A stretch of DNA of 64,000 nt from Vibrio tubiashii (GCF_028551255.1 NZ_CP117030.1:124001-188000); one strand, 5' to 3'; positions 16,030 through 25,392 are shown, numbered from the stretch's first letter. The notes: generated by a model not told the origin, from the letters alone. Made by a program: numbers and translations.

Positions 16030-18651
16030 ATGGCAAAAGTACATGTCATTCCTCACACTCACTGGGATCGTGAGTGGTATTTTACTCAGCAAGACAGTGA
16101 CGTTCTGGCAACTTATAACTTCACCAAAGTAATTGAAACTTTGGAGAACCAACCAAGCTACAGCTGCTACCACCTAGATGGTCAATCTGCGATTGTTGAA
16201 GATTATCTCAAAGTGCTTCCGAACATGCGTGAGCGTATGGCTAAATTGGTGAGCGATAAAAAACTCTTTATCGGCCCTTGGTACACTCAGACCGATACCT
16301 ACAATGTAGCAGGCGAGTCAATTATCCGTAACTTGAAGTACGGCATGCATATCGCAGAAGAACTCGGTCACAGCATGAAGGTTGGTTACCTACCGGACAC
16401 CTTTGGTCACAACGCGCAAATGCCGACACTGTTCAAGGGAATGGGGATCGATAACATCGTATTTTGGCGTGGTATTGATTACGACCAACACGTAGAAAAA
16501 TCGCACTTCTTCTGGAAATCGCAAGGTGGAGATTCAATCTACGCTTACAATCTAGTTCATGGTTACGGCGCGGCGAAAAACATCGTTCCTAATGCAGACC
16601 ATCTAGACAAAAAAATCTTCCCGATGATTGACAAGATTAAGTCGCTGTCAGGTCTTGATGAAGTGCTGATCCCATCCGGTGGCGATCAGGTCAGTATTGA
16701 CCCGAATCTACCGGAAACTTTGCAAGCTGCCAGCGAACGTTCGCCTGCTGGGGACATTTACACCATCTCATCGATGGAAAGCTTTGTTGATTTTCTTCGC
16801 CGCAACAGCAGTGAATTTGAAACTTACCAAGGTGAGTTCAAAGCGCCGCGATACACTCGTATCCATAAGACAATTGGCTCTGTTCGCTACGACATTAAAA
16901 AGCTCAACTTCGAGATTGAGCAGTTCTTACTCAAGAAGCTTGAAGTCGTGATTGCGATTGCTAAAGCACAAGGCATCATAGTTCACACTGAGCTGGTGGA
17001 TATGGCTTGGAAGAAGATCCTTGAATGTCACGCCCATGACAGTATGGGTGGGTGTAATAGCGATGCCACCAACGCAGATATCATGCACCGTCTAAAGCAA
17101 GCCGAAGAGATCTGTCACGGCTTATACAACCTAGTGGTGAAAGAGATTGCTAGTAGTGCATGTGATGACAATGAAGTGATGATCTTTAACGGCCAAATCA
17201 CACCATTTGACGGTGTTGCAAAGGTTGTCGCTTTCTCTAAGCACCCGTCTATTGCCTTGTCGGATGGTAAAGCCCTGCTTGCGACCGAAATTCTTGCGCG
17301 CGAGACCTTAGATGGTGGCAAGGTCATTGAAGTGACTAAAGATGGTGAGAAAGAAGTCGCCGTGCCGCCATACTACCGCTTTGAATTGAACGTGAAGGTG
17401 TCCAACCTTCCTGCGATGGGCTACCAAGTCTTCCAAGTGGTTGAGTCAGAGTCAGCGATGCTTACGCAGAGCAGTGATGTTCAAACGATTGAAAATGCGG
17501 CGTTAACCGTCACGTTGAAAGATGGTGAACTGAGCTTAACCCACAAAGCAACAGGCCGCGTGATTGAACAGTTGCTGCGTTTTGAAGAGCAGGCTGATGA
17601 TGGTGACTCTTACGACTTCTCGCCTTTAGAAGGAGACGAACCACGTTATCTCAATGAGTTAACTTGGCTATCAAGCCAAGTAGGCGAGACTGAGCAGACA
17701 ATGACGCTGCTGGCAACAATGCCTGTGCCTTCAGATTTAGAGTCGCGTCAAGCAGGTAATGAGCTGGTTCAAGCCAGTTTTGAAATTACATTGACACTAG
17801 ATGCCAATGACGAGCAGCTAAAAGTCTCAATTCACACTGTAAATCAGGCGTGTGACCACCGCGTTCGTGTACTGATTAACTCCGATGTACAAAGCCAGGA
17901 ATCCGTCGCTACTCAGCCGTTTGCTGTGATGACGCGTCCAATTGCCCCGAGTGTTGAAGGCTGGCAAGAGCGCTTCCGTGAGTGTCCGATTGATATTGAA
18001 ACCACAGATGGTGCGGTTGCGATTGAGCAAGCCGGTAAAGCGGTGGTGGTAAATGGTCGCGGCCTGAAAGAGTTCCAAATTTTACCAGATGAGCAGAGTG
18101 ATGTGATTGCGCTGACGCTGTTTAAAGCGACGGGCAAGCTAGGTAAAGATGATCTGTTGTGGCGCCCGGGGCGAGCTTCTGGCATCAACAATACCGTGGT
18201 GTATACGCCAGATGCTCAGCTGCAAAAATCGATGAGCTTTGCTTTCTCGATTGCGATGCCGACAGATGCAAGCCATCTAACGCTGCGAGTCCTAGAAAGC
18301 CAATATCTCGACCTGCCGTTTAGCTACCAGAAGCAGTCACTAAACAGCTTTGAAAATCGTCTCGAACGTTTCCAAGTCCGCTTTGACACCCGTTCAGCGG
18401 TGAAGTCATTCAGCCTGTTTGAAGTGAATCAGCCACTGACGCTTTCAAGTATTGGTCACTCCTTCTATCAAGACAATGCCGTGATTGTGCGCCTGTTTAA
18501 TGCCACAGAGGATGTGCAGCAACTTGATACCACGGCGTTTGCCCATTTTGCTCAGGTGGAGCGTGTAAATTACCGCGAGCAGAGTGTGGAACAAGAGTGG
18601 TCAGTCAAACCGAACAACTCAATCGACCTACGCATTGGCTTTAAAATCTAG
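16030..18651 (+). CDS. GH38 alpha-mannosidase of cluster 2 (MngB paralogue)
   Basis: 873 residues, full-length GH38: zinc motif HTHWDREW with His11 and Asp13, probable nucleophile Asp89 in GPWYTQTD, PDTFGHNAQMP at 122-132 and a HAHDSMGG zinc loop. It is related to MngB over the whole length but clearly diverged; at the PDSF site MngB here reads [11 protein letters not shown] while this protein has the classic GHNAQ form. No signal peptide. Because its neighbours are a PTS permease and a glucosylglycerate-type phosphorylase, a likely substrate is phosphorylated mannosyl-glucosyl-glycerate. Another phospho-mannoside remains possible. Confidence 0.9.
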   Translation: MAKVHVIPHTHWDREWYFTQQDSDVLATYNFTKVIETLENQPSYSCYHLDGQSAIVEDYLKVLPNMRERMAKLVSDKKLFIGPWYTQTDTYNVAGESIIRNLKYGMHIAEELGHSMKVGYLPDTFGHNAQMPTLFKGMGIDNIVFWRGIDYDQHVEKSHFFWKSQGGDSIYAYNLVHGYGAAKNIVPNADHLDKKIFPMIDKIKSLSGLDEVLIPSGGDQVSIDPNLPETLQAASERSPAGDIYTISSMESFVDFLRRNSSEFETYQGEFKAPRYTRIHKTIGSVRYDIKKLNFEIEQFLLKKLEVVIAIAKAQGIIVHTELVDMAWKKILECHAHDSMGGCNSDATNADIMHRLKQAEEICHGLYNLVVKEIASSACDDNEVMIFNGQITPFDGVAKVVAFSKHPSIALSDGKALLATEILARETLDGGKVIEVTKDGEKEVAVPPYYRFELNVKVSNLPAMGYQVFQVVESESAMLTQSSDVQTIENAALTVTLKDGELSLTHKATGRVIEQLLRFEEQADDGDSYDFSPLEGDEPRYLNELTWLSSQVGETEQTMTLLATMPVPSDLESRQAGNELVQASFEITLTLDANDEQLKVSIHTVNQACDHRVRVLINSDVQSQESVATQPFAVMTRPIAPSVEGWQERFRECPIDIETTDGAVAIEQAGKAVVVNGRGLKEFQILPDEQSDVIALTLFKATGKLGKDDLLWRPGRASGINNTVVYTPDAQLQKSMSFAFSIAMPTDASHLTLRVLESQYLDLPFSYQKQSLNSFENRLERFQVRFDTRSAVKSFSLFEVNQPLTLSSIGHSFYQDNAVIVRLFNATEDVQQLDTTAFAHFAQVERVNYREQSVEQEWSVKPNNSIDLRIGFKI

Positions 18652-18662
18652 TGGAGCAGAGT

Positions 18663-20366
18663 ATGAACAACGAGAAAATTTACCAAAAAGTCGCTTTGCT
18701 CTACGGAGATGAGCAAGCGGAAAGCATCACCCAAGAAATCCATGCCCTGGTTGAAAAGTGGCAAGGCAAAGCACCGAATTACGCTAACTGGGTCGATGAG
18801 ACAACATCTTATCTCATTACTTACGGCGACAGCGTACAAGAGCAAGGCCAGCCTACTTTAGCGACGATGAAAACCTTTGCTGATAAGTATCTGAAAGGCG
18901 CCTTGAGCAACATTCATATCTTGCCAATGTTCCCATATACCTCAGACGATGGTTTTAGTGTGGTTGATTATCGCAAAGTCGATCCTAACTTAGGCGACTG
19001 GAGTGAGCTTAACGCATTAGCTGAAAACTTCGACTTGATGTATGACTGCGTGATTAATCACATCTCTAAAAGTAGTGACTGGTTTCAGCGCTTTTTAGCC
19101 GGAGATGAAGCTTATCAAGATTACTTTATTGAGTCTGACCCAAGCCTAGATTATTCGAGTGTTACGCGCCCCCGCGCATTACCGCTCCTAACACCGTTTA
19201 CCAAGGCTTCGGGTGAGACAACTCATGTGTGGACTACCTTCTCTGAAGACCAGATCGACATTAACTTTAAGAGTCCACAAGTCCTGCTCGAAAGCATTGA
19301 TATTTTGCTGATGTATGCGGCAAATGGTGGTCGTTCGATTCGCTTAGATGCGATTGGTTTTATCTGGAAAGTACTGAACTCGACCTGTATCCACTTAGAG
19401 CAAGCTCACGAGATCATTAAGTTGTGGCGCATTGTGCTCGACGAGGTGATGCCGGGTTCTCTGCTGATCACTGAAACCAATGTACCGCACAAAGAGAACA
19501 TCTCTTACTTTGGTCAAGGCGATGAAGCGCACATGGTGTATCAGTTCCCACTGCCACCATTAACCTTGCACGCGTTCTTAAGTCAAGATAGCCAAGTATT
19601 AACAACTTGGGCTAAAGGTTTAACGGCAGAGGCGATGGAGTCTCTCAATACGGGACGCAAGACAACCTACTTTAACTTCCTCGCTAGCCATGATGGGATT
19701 GGTGTACGCCCAACAGAAGGGATCTTGAGCGATGACGATCGTCTAATGATGTGTCAGCACGTCGAACGCAAAGGTGGACGAGTTAACTACAAGAATAACG
19801 GTGACGGCACCCAGTCTCCTTACGAACTGAATATTAACTATCTGAGTGCGGTGACGGAGCCTAGTGATAGTGACGAGTTAAAAGCGAGCAAGTTCCTAGC
19901 TGCGCAATCTATTTTGCTCTCGTTCATCGGTGTGCCTGCGGTTTACTATCACAGCTTACTTGGCAGTGAAAACGATGTACAAGGGATGCTGGATTCGGGC
20001 ATTAACCGCCGCATCAACCGTGAGAAGTTTGACTTTGCTCAGCTAGAAACTGAGCTGGCTGAAGAGGGCTCGTTACGTCAACGTGTTTACAGTGAAATGA
20101 CGCGTCTTCTCCAGTTGCGTAAAGGGCAAAAAGCCTTCTCACCAAGCTCATCTCAGCAAGTGCTAGAGCTAGGTCATGGACTGTTTGGACTTAAACGCGG
20201 TGAAGGGGAAAGTGCGATTCAATTTGTGGTCAACCTATCGGAGCAAGCAGCGGAAGTATCGCTAGCAGCAGGTGGTTTGGATCTGATTTCACAGCGCGAG
20301 TTCGATGCGCAATTTACACTTAAACCATATCAATTTGTTTGGCTGACTCAGCCGCAAGCCCAGTAG
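18663..20366 (+). CDS. GH13_18 phosphorylase, glucosylglycerate phosphorylase-like (cluster 2)
   Basis: 567 residues from ATG 18663 (GGAG 6 nt upstream; 11 nt after the mannosidase stop). GH13 catalytic triad: nucleophile Asp229 (RLDAIGF), acid/base Glu271 (TETNVPH), stabiliser Asp344 (ASHDGIG). The length and motifs (SSVTRPRALPLLT, NVPHKENISYFG, INRRINREK) follow E. coli YcjM, a glucosylglycerate phosphorylase, and exceed the roughly 500 residues of sucrose phosphorylases. Expected reaction: glucosylglycerate plus phosphate to glucose-1-phosphate plus glycerate. No signal peptide. Sucrose- or glucosylglycerol-type specificity is the main alternative. Confidence 0.85.
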   Translation: MNNEKIYQKVALLYGDEQAESITQEIHALVEKWQGKAPNYANWVDETTSYLITYGDSVQEQGQPTLATMKTFADKYLKGALSNIHILPMFPYTSDDGFSVVDYRKVDPNLGDWSELNALAENFDLMYDCVINHISKSSDWFQRFLAGDEAYQDYFIESDPSLDYSSVTRPRALPLLTPFTKASGETTHVWTTFSEDQIDINFKSPQVLLESIDILLMYAANGGRSIRLDAIGFIWKVLNSTCIHLEQAHEIIKLWRIVLDEVMPGSLLITETNVPHKENISYFGQGDEAHMVYQFPLPPLTLHAFLSQDSQVLTTWAKGLTAEAMESLNTGRKTTYFNFLASHDGIGVRPTEGILSDDDRLMMCQHVERKGGRVNYKNNGDGTQSPYELNINYLSAVTEPSDSDELKASKFLAAQSILLSFIGVPAVYYHSLLGSENDVQGMLDSGINRRINREKFDFAQLETELAEEGSLRQRVYSEMTRLLQLRKGQKAFSPSSSQQVLELGHGLFGLKRGEGESAIQFVVNLSEQAAEVSLAAGGLDLISQREFDAQFTLKPYQFVWLTQPQAQ

Positions 20367-20375
20367 TAGGAGTCA

Positions 20376-20975
20376 ATGATGAAACTAGCTAACTTAACGT
20401 CTGAAAATCTAATCATGCTCGATGCTACCTTTGATGGGCGCTTCGCAGCGATCAATGCCTTGGTCGACAAAATTGATCAAGCGGGCAAGTTAACTGATCG
20501 TGACCAGTTCCTTGAAGCCGTGCTGAAACGTGAAGATGAAGGCCCAACAGCGCTCGGTGAATACTTAGCGGTGCCACATGGTAAGTCGCCAGCAGTAAAA
20601 GAGCCGGTGTTTGCGTGTGCGTTTGTTAAAGATGAGATGCAGTGGAAAGGTCTCGATGGCGATGAGCCAGTGACTATGATCTTCCTATTGGCGATTCCGC
20701 CAGCAGAAGCGGGTTCGACCCATATGGAAGTGCTGACTACACTGACTTCTTCATTGGTGGACGATGATTTCCGTGACCAACTGCAAGCGGCAAACTCTCC
20801 GCAGCAAGTGATGGCGCTATTTGGTGCAGAGCAAGAGGCAGAGCAGCCAGTTGAGTCAGCTCAAGATGAGCCAAATTCAACCGAAGAGTTGGCGCAAGAT
20901 CTTAGCCGCTTTGCTTATCCGTTGGTGCTTGGGGCGGGTGTGCTGATTTCAGCATTCCTCTTCCTATTACTTTAA
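20376..20975 (+). CDS. PTS EIIA with a C-terminal transmembrane anchor (cluster 2)
   Basis: 199 residues. An EIIA type-2 domain fills about 1-148, with phospho-His68 (LAVPHGKSP) and AGSTHMEVL. An acidic, Gln/Glu-rich linker follows (about 150-178). The chain then ends in a single hydrophobic helix (YPLVLGAGVLISAFLFLLL) at the very C-terminus, the form of a tail-anchored protein. EIIA domains are normally soluble or fused to the permease; this seems to fix the domain beside the EIIBC of the same operon. The close relative at 8942 has an amphipathic tail at the same place. The start may be either of the two ATG codons at 20376/20379. Confidence 0.88.
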   Translation: MMKLANLTSENLIMLDATFDGRFAAINALVDKIDQAGKLTDRDQFLEAVLKREDEGPTALGEYLAVPHGKSPAVKEPVFACAFVKDEMQWKGLDGDEPVTMIFLLAIPPAEAGSTHMEVLTTLTSSLVDDDFRDQLQAANSPQQVMALFGAEQEAEQPVESAQDEPNSTEELAQDLSRFAYPLVLGAGVLISAFLFLLL

Positions 20976-20984
20976 TGGTGCGTT

Positions 20985-22172
20985 ATGTCTGTTTTTAAAC
21001 TGGATAACGTTATTCAAAACTACGCGTGGGGCAGTAAAGAGTCGATTTCTAAAATGTTTGGAATCGATAACTCGGACTGCCAACCACAAGCGGAAATTTG
21101 GATGGGGGCACACCCCAACGGATGCTCGCGTGTCGCAGCAACGGGAGAGCTGCTTTCTGATGTGATCGCCCAAGACAGCAAAAGTATCTTTGGGGATTAC
21201 ACTGCGATGCGTTTTGGTGAGCTGCCTTATCTGTTTAAAGTGCTTGCGGCAGAAACGCCGTTGTCGATTCAGGTTCATCCAAGTAAACATAAAGCGGAAG
21301 CAGGATTTGCACGTGAAAATGAGCAGGGGATTGCACTAAACGCTGCCCATCGTAACTACAAGGATCCGAACCACAAGCCTGAGTTAGTGTATGCGCTAAC
21401 CTTCTACAAGGCGATGAATGGATTTCGGCCTATCAGTCAGATCATCGACTTGTTCCAACAAGCGGGCATTGCAGCCTTAGATACCGAGGTGAGTGCGCTT
21501 GATGCGAAACCAAACAGCGATGGCTTACGTGAGTTTTTCACTGCCATTATGTCTTTGGATGAGCAGAGAAAAATCAGCGCATTAGAACAGCTTGATCAAG
21601 CATTGATACGTGGCCCTAAAACTGCCTTGATGCGTGAAGTGTTTGAGTATGTGGCGGAGTTTAACAAGCACTATCCGGGTGATATTGGTTTACTTTCTCC
21701 GTTGTTTCTTAACACGATTGAGTTAGCGCCAGGTGAGGCTATGTTCCTTCATGCTGAAACGCCGCATGCTTATGTTCAAGGCACTGGGCTAGAGATCATG
21801 GCCAACTCGGACAATGTGCTGCGTGCAGGCTTAACGCCTAAGCATATTGATGTGGATGAGTTGACTGATAACACCTTGTTTGTCTCGACCAATCCGGAGC
21901 AAATTAAGCTGGCACCTATCTACAAAGAAGGAAAGCAGAGTTATCCTATTCCAGTGGATGACTTTGGCTTTGACATCTTGACTGCCAATGATGCTATTAA
22001 GCGTCAATACCTTCGCAGTGCTGAGATACTGTTCTGTGTTGAGGGAGAGGTTGAGGTCGAAGTAAATGAGCAAGCGCTGCGACTAAAACCGGGAGAATCA
22101 GTGTTTATCAGCAATGATTCAGGTATGTACAGTTACCAAGGTAATGGCACCCTAGCACGCGCCTACAACTGA
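20985..22172 (+). CDS. manA: Mannose-6-phosphate isomerase, class I (copy 2)
   Basis: 395 residues, the same length as copy 1 at 12387 and aligning without visible gaps. Zinc-site motifs are intact: NYAWGS, QVHP, KPELVYAL and PHAYVQGTGLEIMANSDN. Last gene of cluster 2, starting 9 nt after the EIIA stop. It would convert mannose-6-phosphate from the GH38 enzyme to fructose-6-phosphate. Having a second isomerase in the operon supports the idea that mannose-6-phosphate is really made by cluster 2. Confidence 0.94.
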   Translation: MSVFKLDNVIQNYAWGSKESISKMFGIDNSDCQPQAEIWMGAHPNGCSRVAATGELLSDVIAQDSKSIFGDYTAMRFGELPYLFKVLAAETPLSIQVHPSKHKAEAGFARENEQGIALNAAHRNYKDPNHKPELVYALTFYKAMNGFRPISQIIDLFQQAGIAALDTEVSALDAKPNSDGLREFFTAIMSLDEQRKISALEQLDQALIRGPKTALMREVFEYVAEFNKHYPGDIGLLSPLFLNTIELAPGEAMFLHAETPHAYVQGTGLEIMANSDNVLRAGLTPKHIDVDELTDNTLFVSTNPEQIKLAPIYKEGKQSYPIPVDDFGFDILTANDAIKRQYLRSAEILFCVEGEVEVEVNEQALRLKPGESVFISNDSGMYSYQGNGTLARAYN

Positions 22173-22190
22173 CAAATATGCTTAATCAAT

Positions 22191-22222
22191 CAAACCCACC
22201 ACCTTGGTGGGTTTGTTAGTTT
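22191..22222 (+). terminator. Terminator of the cluster 2 operon
   Basis: CAAACCCACCA-CCT-TGGTGGGTTTG: 11-bp stem with a 3-nt loop, followed by TTAGTTT. Confidence 0.8.
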
Positions 22223-22345
22223 AAAGCTAATAATAAAGTAGGATTACTGGTTCTTATTTTAATCAATATCGCTCTCTATACTGTGTTCATCCAATAACGA
22301 GAGGCAACCATTTAGCCTCTACTCACCAGTAATGAGGGATACCAG

Positions 22346-22912
22346 ATGAACACAACAAAGAGCCTGAAAACACTTCTTCTAAGCCTATTTGCAGCGGCAA
22401 GTTTTAACAGTGCTGTCGCAGCAGAATCAACCAACACGCAAGCGATGCAAGACGCAGTCGAAATCAACAACCCAACGCTGTGGCCTAAACCTGCTAACCC
22501 TGTAGCTAAGGGGTCAGAGCAGAGCGGTGCATTGAAAGTGGTACAAGGATTTTTTGCTGCATATGGCGCAGGTGATATGGAAACACTCAAGCAGTATGTT
22601 GCTGAAGACGTTGAGTGGCATATTCCTGGTCGCCATAATCTAGCTGGCACTAAACGCGGTATTGATGAGTTTGTTGGATTCTTCAATCAATTAGGCAAAG
22701 CCGGCTTTAAAGCGGAAGTGATGATTCTGGCAGCAAACGATACTTACGTGATTGATGCTCACCGTGGTTGGAGTACCGCAGAAGGTGAGAAGATCGATGT
22801 GAACTGGGTTCTACTCTATCAAATTGAAAACGGTAAAATTCAACGAGTACAAAATTTCTCAGGTGATCTCTACCGCTCAGATGAATTCTTTAACCGCTTC
22901 TTTAGCGAGTAA
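22346..22912 (+). CDS. Exported SnoaL/NTF2-like protein
   Basis: 188 residues: a signal peptide (cleavage probably after AVAA, about 25), about 30 residues of linker, then an NTF2/SnoaL-like fold (about 58-188; VVQGFFAAYGAGDMETL, DVEWHIPGRHNLAGTKRG, EIENGKIQRVQNF-like ending). Such domains form cone-shaped pockets and serve many roles, so no reaction can be assigned. GAGGG precedes the ATG. A short inverted repeat (AGAGGC-N9-GCCTCT, 22300-22320) lies just upstream. The gene stands alone; the LysR gene converges on it. Confidence 0.75.
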   Translation: MNTTKSLKTLLLSLFAAASFNSAVAAESTNTQAMQDAVEINNPTLWPKPANPVAKGSEQSGALKVVQGFFAAYGAGDMETLKQYVAEDVEWHIPGRHNLAGTKRGIDEFVGFFNQLGKAGFKAEVMILAANDTYVIDAHRGWSTAEGEKIDVNWVLLYQIENGKIQRVQNFSGDLYRSDEFFNRFFSE

Positions 22913-22932
22913 TTGAAGCGACTATTCATACT

Positions 22933-22954
22933 ATCCCCAAGCTTGCTTGGGGAT
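22933..22954. terminator. Bidirectional terminator-like hairpin
   Basis: ATCCCCAAGC-TT-GCTTGGGGAT, 10 bp, between the SnoaL-like gene and the stop of the convergent LysR gene. The T-run (TTAGTCTTT) is moderate. Confidence 0.65.
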
Positions 22955-23854
22955 TTAGTCTTTCTGTTCAAAAGCGTAATCGGTATTTTCGAAATAGCTT
23001 TTAACGTACTCAATAAAGGTGATGAGTTTTGCTGGTGGGTAAACCGGTTGGGGATACAAAAGATAAAAGGTGTTTGTTTGCCCTGAATTCTGTTCACTCA
23101 ACACTTCTCGAAGCTCTCCTCGCTCTACTTCTTGCTCGACGTAATAACTTGGTACCCGAACAATTCCTCTTCCCTCTAATGCTTGTTGTTTTAATACGTG
23201 GTTCTCGTTGGTCTTCAACCAGCCAGATACGATCGGATCACTTGACTTCAGTGGCCAGTTTGTCTGGTGAAGGGTTGTCAGGCAACTATGGTCTAGAAGA
23301 TCGCCTTCAACCTCTGGAATGCTATTGTTTGCTAGATAGTTGGCAGATGCGACCAGAATGTGTCGATAGCTAAACAGTTTATGCGCGACCAGGTTATCTG
23401 GCGGGGTATTGGTGGCACGGATCGCTAGATCGATATCATCTTGAATAAGGTTGTGTTTGGTAAAGCTTGAGTTAAGTTCAAACTCTATATCAGGGTGCAG
23501 CTGCTTGAACTTAAAACAGATATCGCTAAGAAATGCTTCAGTAAACATCTTGGGAGCGGTCAGGCGAAGCAACCCACTAACCTGTTCGTTTTCCTCTTGG
23601 ACATTATCTCTAAACGTGTGGATTTGATGCTTGATTTTTAAACCATGGTTATAGGCTCGCTGGCCTTCGGCGGTTAAACGCATATGGCGAGTCGAGCGCA
23701 CCACAAGCTTTGTTTTAAGCTCCTCTTCAAGCGCTTTAATTTGCTTAGACATATAGCCCTTGGATATGCCGAGCTTCTCAGTTGCTTTGGTAAAGCTGCC
23801 CTGTTCAGCAAGCTCTAAGAACATCATTAGCCGCTCTACGTTTTTCACATCCAC
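22955..23854 (-). CDS. LysR-family regulator
   Basis: 299 residues: a LysR winged helix at 1-60 (FLELAEQGSFTKATEKLGISKGYMSKQIKALEEE pattern) and a substrate-binding domain from about 90. It is divergent from the aldo-keto reductase and HbpS-like genes at 23989, which it probably controls. No effector can be deduced. Confidence 0.88.
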   Translation of the reverse strand: MDVKNVERLMMFLELAEQGSFTKATEKLGISKGYMSKQIKALEEELKTKLVVRSTRHMRLTAEGQRAYNHGLKIKHQIHTFRDNVQEENEQVSGLLRLTAPKMFTEAFLSDICFKFKQLHPDIEFELNSSFTKHNLIQDDIDLAIRATNTPPDNLVAHKLFSYRHILVASANYLANNSIPEVEGDLLDHSCLTTLHQTNWPLKSSDPIVSGWLKTNENHVLKQQALEGRGIVRVPSYYVEQEVERGELREVLSEQNSGQTNTFYLLYPQPVYPPAKLITFIEYVKSYFENTDYAFEQKD

Positions 23855-23988
23855 TTGTTTAAGCTCACTTCATTGATTAGTTAGGTTTCCTAATAGTAAA
23901 CAGTGTTTTTACTATTAGCTAGTTTATTGAACTGAATGGAAACAATAATATTTGTTCAACAGAATGAGAAACTTAACTGGTGACCGCT

Positions 23989-24960
23989 ATGGATCAATCT
24001 CCGATTAGTAAGTACTTACCTAATGCAAGCCAATTGGTGTATGGGTGCATGGGTTTAGGTGGAGGGTGGAATGATAACCCTCTACAGGCCGATGACATCA
24101 GGCAGGCACAAAGCGTTGTTGAAACTGCACTGGAGTCAGGAATCAATGTCTTTGACCATGCTGACATTTACACCTTTAGTAAAGCTGAGCAAGCCTTTGG
24201 TGAGGTGCTAAAGCAAAGCCCTTCGTTGCGAGATGCTATGTACTTGCAATCTAAGTGCGGTATTCGTTTTGAAGATGAGTTTGGCCCTGGAAGGTATGAT
24301 TTTTCTGCTGAGTGGGTGACAGAATCATTAAACGGCATATTAAGCAGACTTAATACCGAAAAACTTGATGTGTTCTTGCTGCACCGCCCAGATCCTTTGG
24401 TTGAGTTAGATGAGTTAGCAAGTGCTTTGAACCAGCTAAAACAAGCGGGCAAGTTTGACTACCTTGGCGTGTCGAACATGAATCATCACCAAATTCAGTT
24501 TTTACAGTCAGCGTTAGATATGCCGATTGTGGCTAACCAAGTTGAAATGTCACTAGCGAAGTTAGATTGGCTAAACGATGGTGTGATGGTCGGTACACCA
24601 AGCCAGCAAGAGATCAATTTTGCCAGTGGTACATTGGAGTACTGCCGTGCAAACAGTGTTCAGCTTCAGGCATGGGGTAGCCTTGCTAGAGGCGCGTTTT
24701 CTGAGCAAGGTCGCCATTCAGACAGTGAAAGTGTTCGCAACACCGCTGAATATGTGGCGACGCTTTGCCACAAGTACCAAGTTCCAAGCGAAGCGATTGT
24801 ACTGGCGTTTCTACTTCGTCATCCGGCAAGTATTCAGCCTGTTATTGGCACTACTAACCTTGAACGCATTAAAGCGTGCGCTACTTCAACCTCGGTTACC
24901 CTGACTCGTGAAGAGTGGTACAGCCTATTTGTTAAAGCGCGTGGCCATGCGCTGCCTTAG
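23989..24960 (+). CDS. Aldo-keto reductase, YdhF-like
   Basis: 323 residues from ATG 23989 (a GTG three codons upstream is also in frame). It has the AKR barrel: YGCMGLGGGW, the catalytic Asp-Tyr region FDHADIYTFSKAEQ, LLHRPDPLVELDELA, GVSNMNHHQI and a C-terminal cofactor segment PVIGTTNLERIKA. These match the E. coli YdhF oxidoreductase. NADPH-dependent carbonyl reduction is the family role; the substrate is unknown. It is followed 18 nt later by the HbpS/GlcG-like gene, so the two form an operon. Confidence 0.88.
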   Translation: MDQSPISKYLPNASQLVYGCMGLGGGWNDNPLQADDIRQAQSVVETALESGINVFDHADIYTFSKAEQAFGEVLKQSPSLRDAMYLQSKCGIRFEDEFGPGRYDFSAEWVTESLNGILSRLNTEKLDVFLLHRPDPLVELDELASALNQLKQAGKFDYLGVSNMNHHQIQFLQSALDMPIVANQVEMSLAKLDWLNDGVMVGTPSQQEINFASGTLEYCRANSVQLQAWGSLARGAFSEQGRHSDSESVRNTAEYVATLCHKYQVPSEAIVLAFLLRHPASIQPVIGTTNLERIKACATSTSVTLTREEWYSLFVKARGHALP

Positions 24961-24978
24961 TTTAGATTGGAGAGAACT

Positions 24979-25371
24979 ATGCTTAATCAAAATAATGTAC
25001 AAGCCCTGATAAATGAGGCGATTAGCAAAGCGACAGCGGCAAGCCAATCTATTGCAGTGAGTATTTGTGATACCCACGGTGAGCTACTGGGCTTCATTCG
25101 TATGGATGGTGTCAGTCTACAAGCAGGAGTGCTGGCGCAAAGCAAAGCGTATACATCAGCTCGTGATCGTCAGCCAAGTGGCAACCTCGGCGCTTGGGTG
25201 CGGGAAACAGGCAAAACACTCTCCTACTGGACAGATCCAAAGATCACAGGTTTTAAAGGCGGCCTACCGATTGAGCGAAATGGTGTCGTTGTCGGGGGCA
25301 TCGGGGTCAGTGGTCTGAGTGAAGAAGAGGACGAAACGCTAGCGATTGAGGTACTTAACGCGGTGTTTTAG
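24979..25371 (+). CDS. HbpS/GlcG-type heme-degrading domain protein
   Basis: 130 residues from ATG 24979, with GGAGAG upstream; the in-frame TTG at 24967 lies within that Shine-Dalgarno. A single HbpS/GlcG (PF03928-type) domain: SIAVSICDTHGELLGFIRMDG, then KAYTSAR and a glycine-rich end VVGGIGVSGLSEEEDE. Members bind heme, cobalamin or small metabolites and often sit beside oxidoreductases. No signal peptide. The function with the aldo-keto reductase is unknown. Confidence 0.82.
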   Translation: MLNQNNVQALINEAISKATAASQSIAVSICDTHGELLGFIRMDGVSLQAGVLAQSKAYTSARDRQPSGNLGAWVRETGKTLSYWTDPKITGFKGGLPIERNGVVVGGIGVSGLSEEEDETLAIEVLNAVF

Positions 25372-25392
25372 TTGTCGTTTATAGGCCAAAAC

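Noticed and set aside
18651..18665. Overlap of the mannosidase stop with a GTG start for the phosphorylase
   Set aside because: The GTG at 18651 is in frame, but GGAG and the ATG at 18663 give a normal start, so the genes are adjacent and not overlapping.
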